Source: JABSOG01 sp965277695
Lineage (GTDB): Bacteria; Pseudomonadota; Gammaproteobacteria; Enterobacterales; Alteromonadaceae
Length of the DNA: 64,000 nt
Reading direction: 5' to 3'
Assembly (NCBI GenBank): GCA_965277695.1
Contig: CBDIDQ010000129.1
Span: 91,625-155,624 of the forward strand
Position 1 is the first letter of the stretch. Each line of letters opens with the position of its first letter. Below the pieces are notes generated by a model. It was not told the origin of the DNA. It saw nothing but the letters and a program-made list of their open reading frames with translations, and ran no database searches. Shown one piece after another: positions 36,298 through 44,992 of the stretch. Both the position numbers and the translations under genes were made by a program.

Positions 36298-36801
36298 CTA
36301 TATATTTAGCAAAACTCGCCTAAGCACTTTTATCGTCTTTTTGGTGGTTTCATCAAGAACAGGTTTGGTAAACAAAATTGAATAGCTTGATTTGACAATC
36401 GGTGAACCCGCCAATTGCGGGTGCAATGCTGCCTTACAGGCTTTGTTTGTTGTAGGCGCACGTTGACACAAAACCTCAAGTAACATCCCTTCAAGACAAA
36501 TTGGGCATGACTGCAAAATTTGTATTTTATGCTTCTCCGCAAAATCTCTATTTTGTTGTGTTAAAGCGACATCAGAATCCATTAATACATACTTTCGATC
36601 ATAAGCTGCCTGCTTGTATTTTATCGCTGACTTTAAAATATCGCCGGGCGAGCCACCATCAGCGGCTTCGATCCTCACTTTTTGATTCGTTTCTCTGCCG
36701 TCATAGAGATCTTTCATATGCGATAAAAAAGCACGATCATGAGGACCTTCACCAACAATGATAAGCGCGGCCAAATTCATTTTTCTGATTTTTCTTGCCA
36801 T
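36298..36801 (-). CDS. RloB/TOPRIM-like nuclease partner of an AAA ATPase (putative defence)
   Basis: The 167-aa protein has the elements of RloB-like TOPRIM proteins: a first strand ending in an acidic loop (LIIVGEGPHDRAF), a middle acidic motif (KYVLMDSD) and CPICLEGMLLEVL, matching the family's S-x-P-C-x-E-x-x-LL segment. Such proteins pair with ABC/AAA ATPases in phage defence (AbiL, PARIS and Rlo-type systems). The ATPase gene stops 12 bp upstream. The ATG at 36801 is chosen; a GTG two codons earlier (36807) is possible. Which of the known systems it belongs to cannot be decided by eye. Confidence 0.7.
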   Translation of the reverse strand: MARKIRKMNLAALIIVGEGPHDRAFLSHMKDLYDGRETNQKVRIEAADGGSPGDILKSAIKYKQAAYDRKYVLMDSDVALTQQNRDFAEKHKIQILQSCPICLEGMLLEVLCQRAPTTNKACKAALHPQLAGSPIVKSSYSILFTKPVLDETTKKTIKVLRRVLLNI

Positions 36802-36813
36802 GATCACAAAGCC

Positions 36814-37998
36814 CTACATATTTGGCACAGCCCCAAGTGCGCCCGCCTGATATTTAGCATAAATATTATCATCAGCCCGTAAGCCGATGACCTCATCCAG
36901 ACGCCATGCTTCACTACAATGGCGATGCTTTTCAACCAAGTAATGTTGATGTTTTTTGAAAGCATTTAACACTTCGTGGGTATGACAAGTAAAAATCAAT
37001 TGGGCATTATGAGGATTAGTTTGTTTAAATTTAAACAAGTCAATCAACCTTAATAGCATGTGCAAATGCAGATCATTATCCATCTCATCCAGAATGGCTA
37101 CACCACCAGTTTCCAACACAGGCAGTATCACCCTAAGCAATATGAAGACTGATTTTGTGCCGTTTGACTCTTCAAAGAAAGGCAAACTAAAGCTCACTTC
37201 ATCATCGTCATGAACACCTATTGGCAAAAGGAAAGATTCGATTTCACCTTTCTCATTTTTGCCCTGTACTTCCTCTATTTCTATAGCCGACAAACCGAGA
37301 TCCAATTCGCTAAGCAATGCATTCACTGTTTCTTGGAATCTATCATTTTTGTGAAAAAACTTAGCACTTTCGACCAATGCACCGTCGTGAAAATCACCTC
37401 TGCCGAAAACACTGGTATTAGAGGAATTAAGATTAAAAAACTCGACAAATTTTGCGGCCACAGCTGAGTCATGAATATGAGCGGCTGAGATTAACGAGAC
37501 ATTACCCCTTATCTTTTCTGCCAGTGATTTATTAAACAAAAAGCCCTTTTGCTTATAAACGTACTGCTGCTCAACCAAATCTCTGGTAAATATATAGCTA
37601 TATAGATGGCTAGTTTTTTGATAAAGAGACTCATGGATCACTGCTTTGGTAGTGGCTTCGAGGCGGTATTTATATTTTTCGTTTTGGATATAAAACTCCA
37701 ATTCAAAAATACTAACGTCATCGCTTTTTAACTTATGCGGCCTAAAAGGAATGGCTTCTTTAGGCTTAGCCTCCAAAAATGACTGGGCAATAAACCAACT
37801 CAAAAAAGCGAGGGGCCTTAACAATTGGGTTTTACCTGAACCATTAGCACCAACAATAGAAACCACTTTATTTAAGCGGGCATTGTCAGCCATCTCAACA
37901 TCAAAATAACTCAAGCTTGGCTTTTTACTGACTTCAAAAGAAACCTCAGTTTCCTCAGCAAAAGAATAAAAATTGGAGAAAGTAAGTTTGCTAATCAT
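36814..37998 (-). CDS. AAA/ABC-type ATPase of a putative defence pair
   Basis: From MISKLTFSNFYSF (ATG at 37998) the 394-aa protein shows a Walker A GANGSGKT at residues 50-57, a Walker B VAILDEMDNDLH and a downstream FTCHTHEVL switch His, the layout of AAA_15/AAA_21 ATPases. A longer frame starts 52 codons upstream inside the neighbouring promoter region and adds no known domain. The next gene is the RloB-like partner. In AbiL and PARIS systems such an ATPase senses infection and releases or activates the TOPRIM partner. Confidence 0.78.
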   Translation of the reverse strand: MISKLTFSNFYSFAEETEVSFEVSKKPSLSYFDVEMADNARLNKVVSIVGANGSGKTQLLRPLAFLSWFIAQSFLEAKPKEAIPFRPHKLKSDDVSIFELEFYIQNEKYKYRLEATTKAVIHESLYQKTSHLYSYIFTRDLVEQQYVYKQKGFLFNKSLAEKIRGNVSLISAAHIHDSAVAAKFVEFFNLNSSNTSVFGRGDFHDGALVESAKFFHKNDRFQETVNALLSELDLGLSAIEIEEVQGKNEKGEIESFLLPIGVHDDDEVSFSLPFFEESNGTKSVFILLRVILPVLETGGVAILDEMDNDLHLHMLLRLIDLFKFKQTNPHNAQLIFTCHTHEVLNAFKKHQHYLVEKHRHCSEAWRLDEVIGLRADDNIYAKYQAGALGAVPNM

Positions 37999-38138
37999 CA
38001 AATGGCCATTTCCAACAAAATTTTGTTGATTATGCGTTACTAAAAGGTTTTTGGCAAGATTAGCAGTTGATAAAGGTTCAAGACAAATCAGTGATTCAAC
38101 GCTACCATAATATTCAAAAGTCATCAGCAGGAAGTAAC

Positions 38139-39482
38139 ATGCTAAAAAAACCAACCGGCACTCACCCTCAACACCACGATCAACTCACCAGCCAAGAAAT
38201 CGCCAAAACACTGTCATCAGCACTTGCCCAAGAGATTAAAGGCAGTGCCGATGAGGCTGCCGTTTTTTATAACCTCTCCCATCTAGATACCAAACTTAAT
38301 GCGCTTAAAACCGCCTTTCCCAAAAATACGCTCCATGCGATTGCAGTCAAAGCAAACCCAGTTGTTGCAATACTTAAACGCATTCAAATCGCCGGACATG
38401 GCGCTGAAGTGGCGTCTATGGGCGAGCTTAATCTGGCTTTTAAAGCAGGTTTCAGCGCAGGCTCGATAATTTACGATTCACCAGTAAAGACACAAGATGA
38501 ATTGGAAGTTGCGCTCAAAGCGGGTGTCTTAATCAACGCCAATACGCTTGAAGAACTCACTGTTATTGCAGAGCTATACGACTCGCTTGAGTCCAATAGT
38601 AAAGTCGGTATTCGCATCAACCCTGAAACCGGAGCCGGGGAGATTAATTCCACCAGTGTTGCGATGAAGTACTCAAAATTTGGCGTCTCCCTGAGTCAAC
38701 ACCGTGCAACGCTCACCCAAGCATTTATTGATTATCCTTGGTTAACTGGCATTCATGTTCATATTGGCTCACAAGGTATGTCGCTTGATCAACTGCTTGA
38801 TGGCGTAGGAGCCGTTTATGATTTCTTTGGTGATATCAACGCCACTGCAAAAACAGCAAACATCGACACCTTTAACATTGGCGGCGGACTGCCTGCAAAA
38901 TACAAAGAAACGGATACTCCCTCTCAATTTAGTGAATACGCAGCAGCAATTCAAAAACGTTGCCCTGATTTATTTGCGCCAGATATCCTGCTATGCACCG
39001 AATTTGGTCGTTCCATCCACGCCAGCTGCGGCTGGGTAGCATCCAAAGTTGAATATGTTGTGGATAACGATAGTAGCAAGTCGACCCTGCTCACCCATCT
39101 CGGTGCCGATATGTTCTTGCGAAAAGCCTACTGCCCAGATGATTGGCATCATCAATTAAGTATTTGTGATTCAACCGGTCAATTACGCGAAGGCGCAAAT
39201 AAACAATATCAGGTAGCGGGACCATTGTGCTTTGCCGGCGACTACTTAAGCCGCGATGTTTCACTGCCAGCGGATACCAGTAAAGGCGATAGAATAATCA
39301 TCCACGATGCCGGTGCATACACCTTTAGCATGTGGTCGCTTTATAATAGTCGACAGTTTCCGGCGATTATTGGCTATGAAGAAGAAAATGCAGAGGACGG
39401 GGTAAAGTTTCAGTGCTTGCGTCGGCGTCAGTCTATAGATGAGATTGTGGCGTTTTGGGGAGCTGGTCTGCTAATGACATAA
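38139..39482 (+). CDS. PLP fold-type III decarboxylase, copy 1 (DapDC/ODC-like)
   Basis: The 447-aa enzyme has the PLP lysine in HAIAVKANP (Lys71), HVHIGSQG, the glycine-rich phosphate loop NIGGGLPAKY, TEFGRSI and the C-terminal catalytic region GPLCFAGDYLSRD with DAGAYTFSMWSLYN. That is the pattern of diaminopimelate, ornithine and lysine decarboxylases; the substrate is open. The ATG at 38139 follows AGGAAG; an upstream start overlaps the divergent ATPase gene. About 90 percent identical to the copy at 42061. Its last residues differ (WGAGLLMT), because the 3' end runs into a repeated sequence also found at 41722-41785. Confidence 0.88.
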   Translation: MLKKPTGTHPQHHDQLTSQEIAKTLSSALAQEIKGSADEAAVFYNLSHLDTKLNALKTAFPKNTLHAIAVKANPVVAILKRIQIAGHGAEVASMGELNLAFKAGFSAGSIIYDSPVKTQDELEVALKAGVLINANTLEELTVIAELYDSLESNSKVGIRINPETGAGEINSTSVAMKYSKFGVSLSQHRATLTQAFIDYPWLTGIHVHIGSQGMSLDQLLDGVGAVYDFFGDINATAKTANIDTFNIGGGLPAKYKETDTPSQFSEYAAAIQKRCPDLFAPDILLCTEFGRSIHASCGWVASKVEYVVDNDSSKSTLLTHLGADMFLRKAYCPDDWHHQLSICDSTGQLREGANKQYQVAGPLCFAGDYLSRDVSLPADTSKGDRIIIHDAGAYTFSMWSLYNSRQFPAIIGYEEENAEDGVKFQCLRRRQSIDEIVAFWGAGLLMT

Positions 39483-39540
39483 TGTGACTTCCTGCTTTGA
39501 GGCTATGGACCAATAGTAAATGAATAACATTTTTCATTGC
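39474..39540 (-). pseudogene. Truncated copy of the small gene at 41531-41728 (5' part only)
   Basis: About 70 bases at the 3' end of decarboxylase copy 1 are roughly 80 percent identical to 41720-41787, including the start codon and first codons (MSLA) of the small minus-strand gene there. Here the frame is cut off and overlaps the decarboxylase end. It marks a recombination scar. Confidence 0.5.
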
Positions 39541-39606
39541 CAAGTTTTTTAAAACCTTACGAACTTATTTTTAAGGGTGTCTGCCACAAAAAACGACAGT
39601 GGCTTC

Positions 39607-41268
39607 TCATGCACAAGCATCAGCAACAGATTTCTCCTGACGAGCCAGTAAAGCATCTATTGCCATACCGTAATCCATTGTTTCACCCTGCCAACGAGAG
39701 TCCCCCGTATGACTGTTGATATCTGGCCATTGTTGTTCAAAATAACCTTTTACCGTGCTCTCTACCGTACAATGCGAAAATTTTGGATTTGGTTCCATCA
39801 CTTGCCCTGTCGATGTTTTAAATACCAATGTTCGTTTTTCGCCTGATGTTTTTATCTCAATAGAATAATGACCTAAATGAAGTTCATCATGATGAAAACA
39901 ACAGAGTTTAACGAGGTTGTCCTTATTAGTTTCACCGCCATTGGCCCAGTGTGTAATGTGATGAAACTCAACATAACGTGATTCACAGCAACCGGGAAAT
40001 CGACAGGTCTCGTCTCGTATATTTAACGCGCGACTCAACATTGGGGGGATAGTTCGCGTTTTTCGACCTAGATTGAGAACGTTACCGTCTTTATCTTCAA
40101 GCACAGTGAGCAAACTGGCATCACAACTAAAGCGTTTGGCGTTTTCCAGTGAAATCCATTGTTTATCCAGGTGAGGAGGCATTTGATGCTGATATGTGGG
40201 GTTGTCTGCATCATCATGCCCATGTTCACAGCAATGATGATCTTGTTTGAGCGTTTCGACATCAAGATGCAATACCACTTGGCAGCGTTCATGGCCAGCC
40301 AGCGATTTGAGCCCTTCGTCGTTTTCGTTAGCGTCACTGGCAATATAGTGTTCGAAGACGGCAGATAAGGCATCAGCACGTCTTTGGGCAAAAGTGGCGG
40401 TTTCAACTATTCCTGACTCATTTGTGCCCAGTTCAGTCGAAAATGTTTCTGCACAAACAGCTTGTTCAAGAGTTTCTTTTTCAGGATCGGTCGATTCTGT
40501 TGAAGGTGTTTCTGCGGAAACACTTGGTTCTGGTGCAACTGTTTTTGATTTAGCCACTTTGGGGTCTGGAGCGCCCGGTTCAGCCGAAGGTGTTTCTGCG
40601 GAAACACTTGGTTCTGGCTCAGCTATTTCTGGCTCAGCATAACCAACAACATCAGGCAGGGGTTTATTTTGTTGTCTCACGATTTCTTCAATGGCCTTGA
40701 CCATTAACCCGCCTTCTACTTGTGGTAGTTTAGCGTGGATTATCCACATCCCATCATCGTCTTGATAACAGGTTAATTTTCGTTGTTGATACTGATCGTC
40801 TGTTTGTTTTGGTTGTTGGTTTCTCTCTACCTGCTGGTATTTACGGACCAGTTGTTCCATATGACTCGCAGTTCCGTAATCAGAAATCATCAGGTAATAA
40901 TCTTCGTTGGCATTTGTTGCCACCCGGGTTAAGGCCCGTACCTTAGAATAACTTATTTGACCCTTTTCAAACGCCTCATTTATGAGTGGTAATTGGTCTA
41001 AACAGCGGGCTACTCGAACTCTTTCCCGGGCGGCACTATGAGCAATTCCGCACTTCCAGTTCAGCCAATGCGAACAAGAGCGAATGCCCGCACCACTCCA
41101 CCCACTACGACGGTCAAATTCGGCAATAAATTTTAAAAATTGATAGGTAGCCGCATTAATTTGCGCGGCTAAAAGTGTGATTTGGTCGCCGAGTTCAGCA
41201 TTATCTTCTGATGGTTTCAAACCACAGGAGTTGTCACAAGAACCGGTTTGGTCTTCGTCAAAGCTCAT
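39607..41268 (-). CDS. DUF222 / HNH endonuclease family protein (13E12-like)
   Basis: The 553-aa protein has an N-terminal DUF222 region (about 30-190) and a C-terminal HNH nuclease motif: CRFPGCCESRYVEFHHITHW, then the Asn in DNLVKLCCFHHDELH. All zinc and active-site positions look present. The middle (about 215-290) is an acidic linker with two or three copies of a Ser/Glu/Pro repeat (PEPSVSAETPS). Such genes are multi-copy and mobile in many genomes. It lies between the two decarboxylase copies in the opposite direction and may have driven, or come with, the duplication. Confidence 0.85.
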   Translation of the reverse strand: MSFDEDQTGSCDNSCGLKPSEDNAELGDQITLLAAQINAATYQFLKFIAEFDRRSGWSGAGIRSCSHWLNWKCGIAHSAARERVRVARCLDQLPLINEAFEKGQISYSKVRALTRVATNANEDYYLMISDYGTASHMEQLVRKYQQVERNQQPKQTDDQYQQRKLTCYQDDDGMWIIHAKLPQVEGGLMVKAIEEIVRQQNKPLPDVVGYAEPEIAEPEPSVSAETPSAEPGAPDPKVAKSKTVAPEPSVSAETPSTESTDPEKETLEQAVCAETFSTELGTNESGIVETATFAQRRADALSAVFEHYIASDANENDEGLKSLAGHERCQVVLHLDVETLKQDHHCCEHGHDDADNPTYQHQMPPHLDKQWISLENAKRFSCDASLLTVLEDKDGNVLNLGRKTRTIPPMLSRALNIRDETCRFPGCCESRYVEFHHITHWANGGETNKDNLVKLCCFHHDELHLGHYSIEIKTSGEKRTLVFKTSTGQVMEPNPKFSHCTVESTVKGYFEQQWPDINSHTGDSRWQGETMDYGMAIDALLARQEKSVADACA

Positions 41269-41463
41269 GTTTATACTCCTTTCAGGTTTTAACTTACTGT
41301 ATATAAGTATAGTTATAATTTGCTAAATGGCCATTATTTAAGCAAAACAAAATAAGACTAAAATGTTATAAAACAATGAGTTATGTAACTTTAAGGGTAT
41401 AAAGGAGTGTTCTCGTGAGCCTGCCGCTTTTCCTGACATTTTAATCAACGACTTACATGGCGT

Positions 41464-41511
41464 ATGTGGGTCGCTCTACAATAGTCGGCGGTTTCCAGCA
41501 ATTATTGGGGA
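41464..41511 (+). pseudogene. Remnant of a third decarboxylase copy (3' fragment)
   Basis: This stretch aligns with the segment of both decarboxylase genes encoding WSLYNSRQFPAIIG (about 80 percent base identity over 45 bases), but no open frame precedes it. It is followed by the small minus-strand gene, which suggests an older unit of decarboxylase plus small convergent gene. Confidence 0.6.
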
Positions 41512-41530
41512 TGTGAGTAACAATTATTGA

Positions 41531-41728
41531 TTAACTAGATAGATTCATACCCAGTTGTTCATTTAACCACTTAACCCCTTCTGCTTTTGTCCAGTATCTT
41601 TTTTCGGCAACAGGTTGATTTGTTTGGGCTTTACCGCCTTGGATCACTCGCAACGTTTCTTTATTGGCATCTTCTGGCGTAACAGCGGGTTCATTATTCA
41701 CTTCGTGTGCTTGATTTGCTAATGACAT
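41531..41728 (-). CDS. Small 65-aa protein of unknown function
   Basis: From the ATG at 41728 the protein reads MSLANQAHEVNNE and ends with RYWTKAEGVKWLNEQLGMN, a helix-like tail. It has no signal peptide. A longer frame from 41971 exists, but the truncated repeat near 39474 keeps the same start region, which favours the short form. No family recognised. Confidence 0.45.
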   Translation of the reverse strand: MSLANQAHEVNNEPAVTPEDANKETLRVIQGGKAQTNQPVAEKRYWTKAEGVKWLNEQLGMNLSS

Positions 41729-42060
41729 GACTTGGCTTCTTGCTTTGAGGTTGTGGGAGTAATAGTAAATTAATAACGCTTTTAATGCGAATTTTGGCTG
41801 TTTGTTAACAGACCCAACAACACTATTCGACAATTGCAAAGATAAATAAACTTTACCAAAACCACTATGATTCAAATCACAAACTAATTTATCTCCCCCG
41901 ATATTCAAAAAAATTGGCCCCATAGTTTTTTCTGGTCTACAGTAAATGTCAGGGCCGTTTATTGCTCTCAAGTACTAAAAGTAATAATGAATTAAGCTTT
42001 TTATAAAACGAATAAACACGTTGAACTAGTTTGAATAATAACAAATTATAGGGAAATGAA

Positions 42061-43380
42061 ATGCTAGAAGAATCAATCGAAACTAACGCTCAACACCCTG
42101 ATCAACTCACCAGACAAGAAATCGCAAAAACACTGTCATCAGCGCTTGCCAAAGGCATTGAAGGCAGCACCGATGATGCTGCCGTCTTTTATAACCTTTC
42201 TCATCTAGATACCAGACTTAATCTGATTAAAGCCGCCTTTCCAAAAAACACCCTTCATGCGATTGCAGTCAAAGCCAATCCGGTTGTTACCATTCTTAAA
42301 CGCATTCAGGTCGCCGGACATGGTGCTGAGGTCGCGTCAATAGGCGAGTTTAATCTCGCCTTAAAAGCAGGTTTTAGCGCAAACTCGATAATTTACGATT
42401 CACCAGTAAAGACACAGGATGAATTAGAAGTTGCGCTCAAAGCAGGTGTCTTAATTAACGCCAATACGCTTGAAGAACTTACTGTTATTGCAAAACTGTA
42501 TGACTCACTTAAATCCAATAGTAAAGTCGGCATTCGAATCAACCCAGAAACCGGAGCTGGAGAAATTAATTCCACCAGCGTCGCCATGAAGTATTCAAAA
42601 TTTGGCGTCTCTCTCAGTCAGCATCGCGCGACGCTCACCCAAGCATTTATTGATTATCCTTGGCTAACAGGTATTCACGTTCATATCGGTTCACAAGGTA
42701 TGTCGCTTGATCAACTGCTTGATGGCGTAGGAGCCGTTTATGATTTCTTTATTGATATCAAAACAACTACAAAAACAGCAAACATCGACACCTTCAACAT
42801 TGGCGGCGGACTACCCGCAAAATACAAAGAAACGGATACTCCCTCTCAATTTAGCGAATACGCGACGGCAATTCAAAAACGTTGCCCTGATTTATTTGCG
42901 CCAAATATCCTACTATGCACCGAATTTGGTCGTTCCATCCACGCCAGTTGCGGCTGGGTAGCATCCAAAGTTGAATATATTGTAGATAACGATAGTAGCA
43001 AATCGACCCTGCTCACCCACCTCGGTGCCGATATGTTCTTGCGAAAAGCCTACAGCCCAGACGATTGGCATCATGAATTAAGTATCTATGATTCAACCGG
43101 CCAATTACGTGAAGGCACAAATAAACAATATCAAGTAGCGGGACCACTGTGCTTTGCCGGCGATTACTTAAGCCGCGATGTGTCGCTACCAGCAGATATT
43201 TGTAAAGGCGATAGATTAATTATCCACGATGCGGGTGCATACACCTTTAGCATGTGGTCGCTTTATAATAGCCGACAGTTTCCAGCGATTATTGGCTATG
43301 AAGGAGATGTTACAAGGTTTGAGTGCCTGCGTCGTCGTCAGTCTATTGATGAAATTGTGGCGTTTTGGTCGTGCGGTTAA
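42061..43380 (+). CDS. PLP fold-type III decarboxylase, copy 2 (DapDC/ODC-like)
   Basis: The 439-aa copy keeps every motif of copy 1: Lys71 in HAIAVKANP, HVHIGSQG, NIGGGLPAKY, TEFGRSI and GPLCFAGDYLSRD. Differences are scattered single residues, mostly in the first 60 residues and a few in the middle. It begins what looks like an operon with the cyclase-FGE gene (70 bp gap), the asparaginase-like gene (30 bp) and the YbaK-racemase gene (18 bp). The substrate is unknown; amino acids related to aspartate are suggested only by these neighbours. Confidence 0.88.
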   Translation: MLEESIETNAQHPDQLTRQEIAKTLSSALAKGIEGSTDDAAVFYNLSHLDTRLNLIKAAFPKNTLHAIAVKANPVVTILKRIQVAGHGAEVASIGEFNLALKAGFSANSIIYDSPVKTQDELEVALKAGVLINANTLEELTVIAKLYDSLKSNSKVGIRINPETGAGEINSTSVAMKYSKFGVSLSQHRATLTQAFIDYPWLTGIHVHIGSQGMSLDQLLDGVGAVYDFFIDIKTTTKTANIDTFNIGGGLPAKYKETDTPSQFSEYATAIQKRCPDLFAPNILLCTEFGRSIHASCGWVASKVEYIVDNDSSKSTLLTHLGADMFLRKAYSPDDWHHELSIYDSTGQLREGTNKQYQVAGPLCFAGDYLSRDVSLPADICKGDRLIIHDAGAYTFSMWSLYNSRQFPAIIGYEGDVTRFECLRRRQSIDEIVAFWSCG

Positions 43381-43450
43381 TAACTATTCATCATGCTAAT
43401 GTAATAATTAGCAATACATCTAGTACTATAAAACACTAAGGGAACAAAAA

Positions 43451-44962
43451 ATGGCTGAGAATTCGAAATACCTCGAAGAGTATATGAAAAAACAAAACAA
43501 TTTTTGCCAAATGCAAGTTGTATTTGTCGATATTATTTCATACTCGAAAAGAAAATCTACTTCTCAAGTTAGAGTAATTCATGCATTCATGGATATTATC
43601 AAAAAAACACTGTTGCAAACGGGCCAGCAATACCTTAATCACACTCAAGAAATTGAGGCACACCTTAATCGTGATGTCATTGTATTACCCACAGGAGATG
43701 GAGCAGCTATCGCTTTTCCGTTTGGCGGAGTTCGTCAAATGCATCTTTTCTTTGCTAGAACACTTATTAAGAAGGTGAATGAAGCCAATATAGCCTTGAA
43801 TTGCGATAAGTATAAAGCAGGTAAAGTGTGTAACCAGCATCCCACATTCCAACTCAGGTGCGGTATATCAGAGGGCCCTACTATCCTCTATAAAGACTTA
43901 AATAACCAATTTAATCTTGCTGGTCAAACAATAAATATGGCCGCGAGAGTGATGGACAAAGCAGGTGCTAACCAGATAATTTTCACAAAAGATGCATATG
44001 AAACGATTATAGATACGTCCGATAATATCAAACCAAAAGAAAGTGAAGATTGTATCGAAATCACAGAAAGTATGTTTAAAAAATACCAGCAACTCCCCAT
44101 AAAACACGGTGAAAAAATCGAAGTTTATCAGTACATTGATAGTCGCGCTAACGGGCTGAATATTGATCCACTACATATCCCTGTTATTACTCAAGAACAA
44201 CATACTAATTCCTCTCCTTTAAATGTTGATATTCCAGTAACTTATGAAGCGATAATTAAAAAACTACAGGATAATTTAGTAAAAATCCCTGCGGGTCAAG
44301 TTTTGATAGAGAAAGAAAAGCTTTTAATTAAAATATCCAAACCATTTCTAATTAACCGATACTTGATCAAACAGACAGAATATAGTGCAGTCATGGGCAG
44401 CAATCCTAGCCAATTCCCCACTGATAAAAGCTTATCTACAGAAGACCTACCTGTTGAAAACATTTCTTGGCAAGATGCGACTGATTTTTGCAACAAACTA
44501 TCTGAGTTATCTAATCTTGAGCCAGTTTATAAAAAATCAGATCAAAATGTTGAAGTAGACTTTAATAAAAACGGTTATCGATTACCTACTGAAATTGAAT
44601 GGCAATACTGCTGTCAGGCTGGTGATACCTCTGATATATATGGACCAATAGATGAAATTGCTTGGCATAGCCTAAATATTACAAACCAGCCACAAAAAGT
44701 AGGTTCCAAAATGCCAAATTGCTATGGCTTATACGATATGCTCGGAAACCTATGGGAATGGTGTAATGACAGATATCAAAGAAATTACCCAAAAGGCCCG
44801 CTCATTGACTATATCGGCCCAGATTCAGGGTTTGAGCGAGTATTGCGTGGCGGTTCATGGGCCAGTCAACCTACTAACATTCGGGCAGGATTACGAGAAA
44901 GAAAAGTGCCTACTGTCAAAACTGAAATGTATGGTTTTAGAGTTGTTTTACCTATTAAATAA
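43451..44962 (+). CDS. Class III nucleotidyl cyclase fused to an FGE-sulfatase domain
   Basis: Residues about 18-235 form a class III cyclase domain: first metal Asp27 in VVFVDIISYSK, the second in PTGDGAAIAF (Asp83), then LRCGISEGPTI and NLAGQTINMAARVMDKA, which matches the family Asn-Arg helix. Residues about 285-503 are an FGE-sulfatase (C-type-lectin-like) domain: YRLPTEIEWQYCCQAG, YGLYDMLGNLWEWCND and LRGGSWAS. The Cys pair needed for formylglycine formation after RGGS is absent, so this part is probably a ligand-binding sensor. There is no membrane segment. The product, cAMP or cGMP, cannot be told by eye. Confidence 0.85.
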   Translation: MAENSKYLEEYMKKQNNFCQMQVVFVDIISYSKRKSTSQVRVIHAFMDIIKKTLLQTGQQYLNHTQEIEAHLNRDVIVLPTGDGAAIAFPFGGVRQMHLFFARTLIKKVNEANIALNCDKYKAGKVCNQHPTFQLRCGISEGPTILYKDLNNQFNLAGQTINMAARVMDKAGANQIIFTKDAYETIIDTSDNIKPKESEDCIEITESMFKKYQQLPIKHGEKIEVYQYIDSRANGLNIDPLHIPVITQEQHTNSSPLNVDIPVTYEAIIKKLQDNLVKIPAGQVLIEKEKLLIKISKPFLINRYLIKQTEYSAVMGSNPSQFPTDKSLSTEDLPVENISWQDATDFCNKLSELSNLEPVYKKSDQNVEVDFNKNGYRLPTEIEWQYCCQAGDTSDIYGPIDEIAWHSLNITNQPQKVGSKMPNCYGLYDMLGNLWEWCNDRYQRNYPKGPLIDYIGPDSGFERVLRGGSWASQPTNIRAGLRERKVPTVKTEMYGFRVVLPIK

Positions 44963-44992
44963 AGGTAACAAATTAAATAATTGGAGAAATGT

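Noticed and set aside
37999..38154. 52-residue extension of the ATPase
   Set aside because: It overlaps the ribosome site and start of the divergent decarboxylase, and the family start is MISKLTFSNF.
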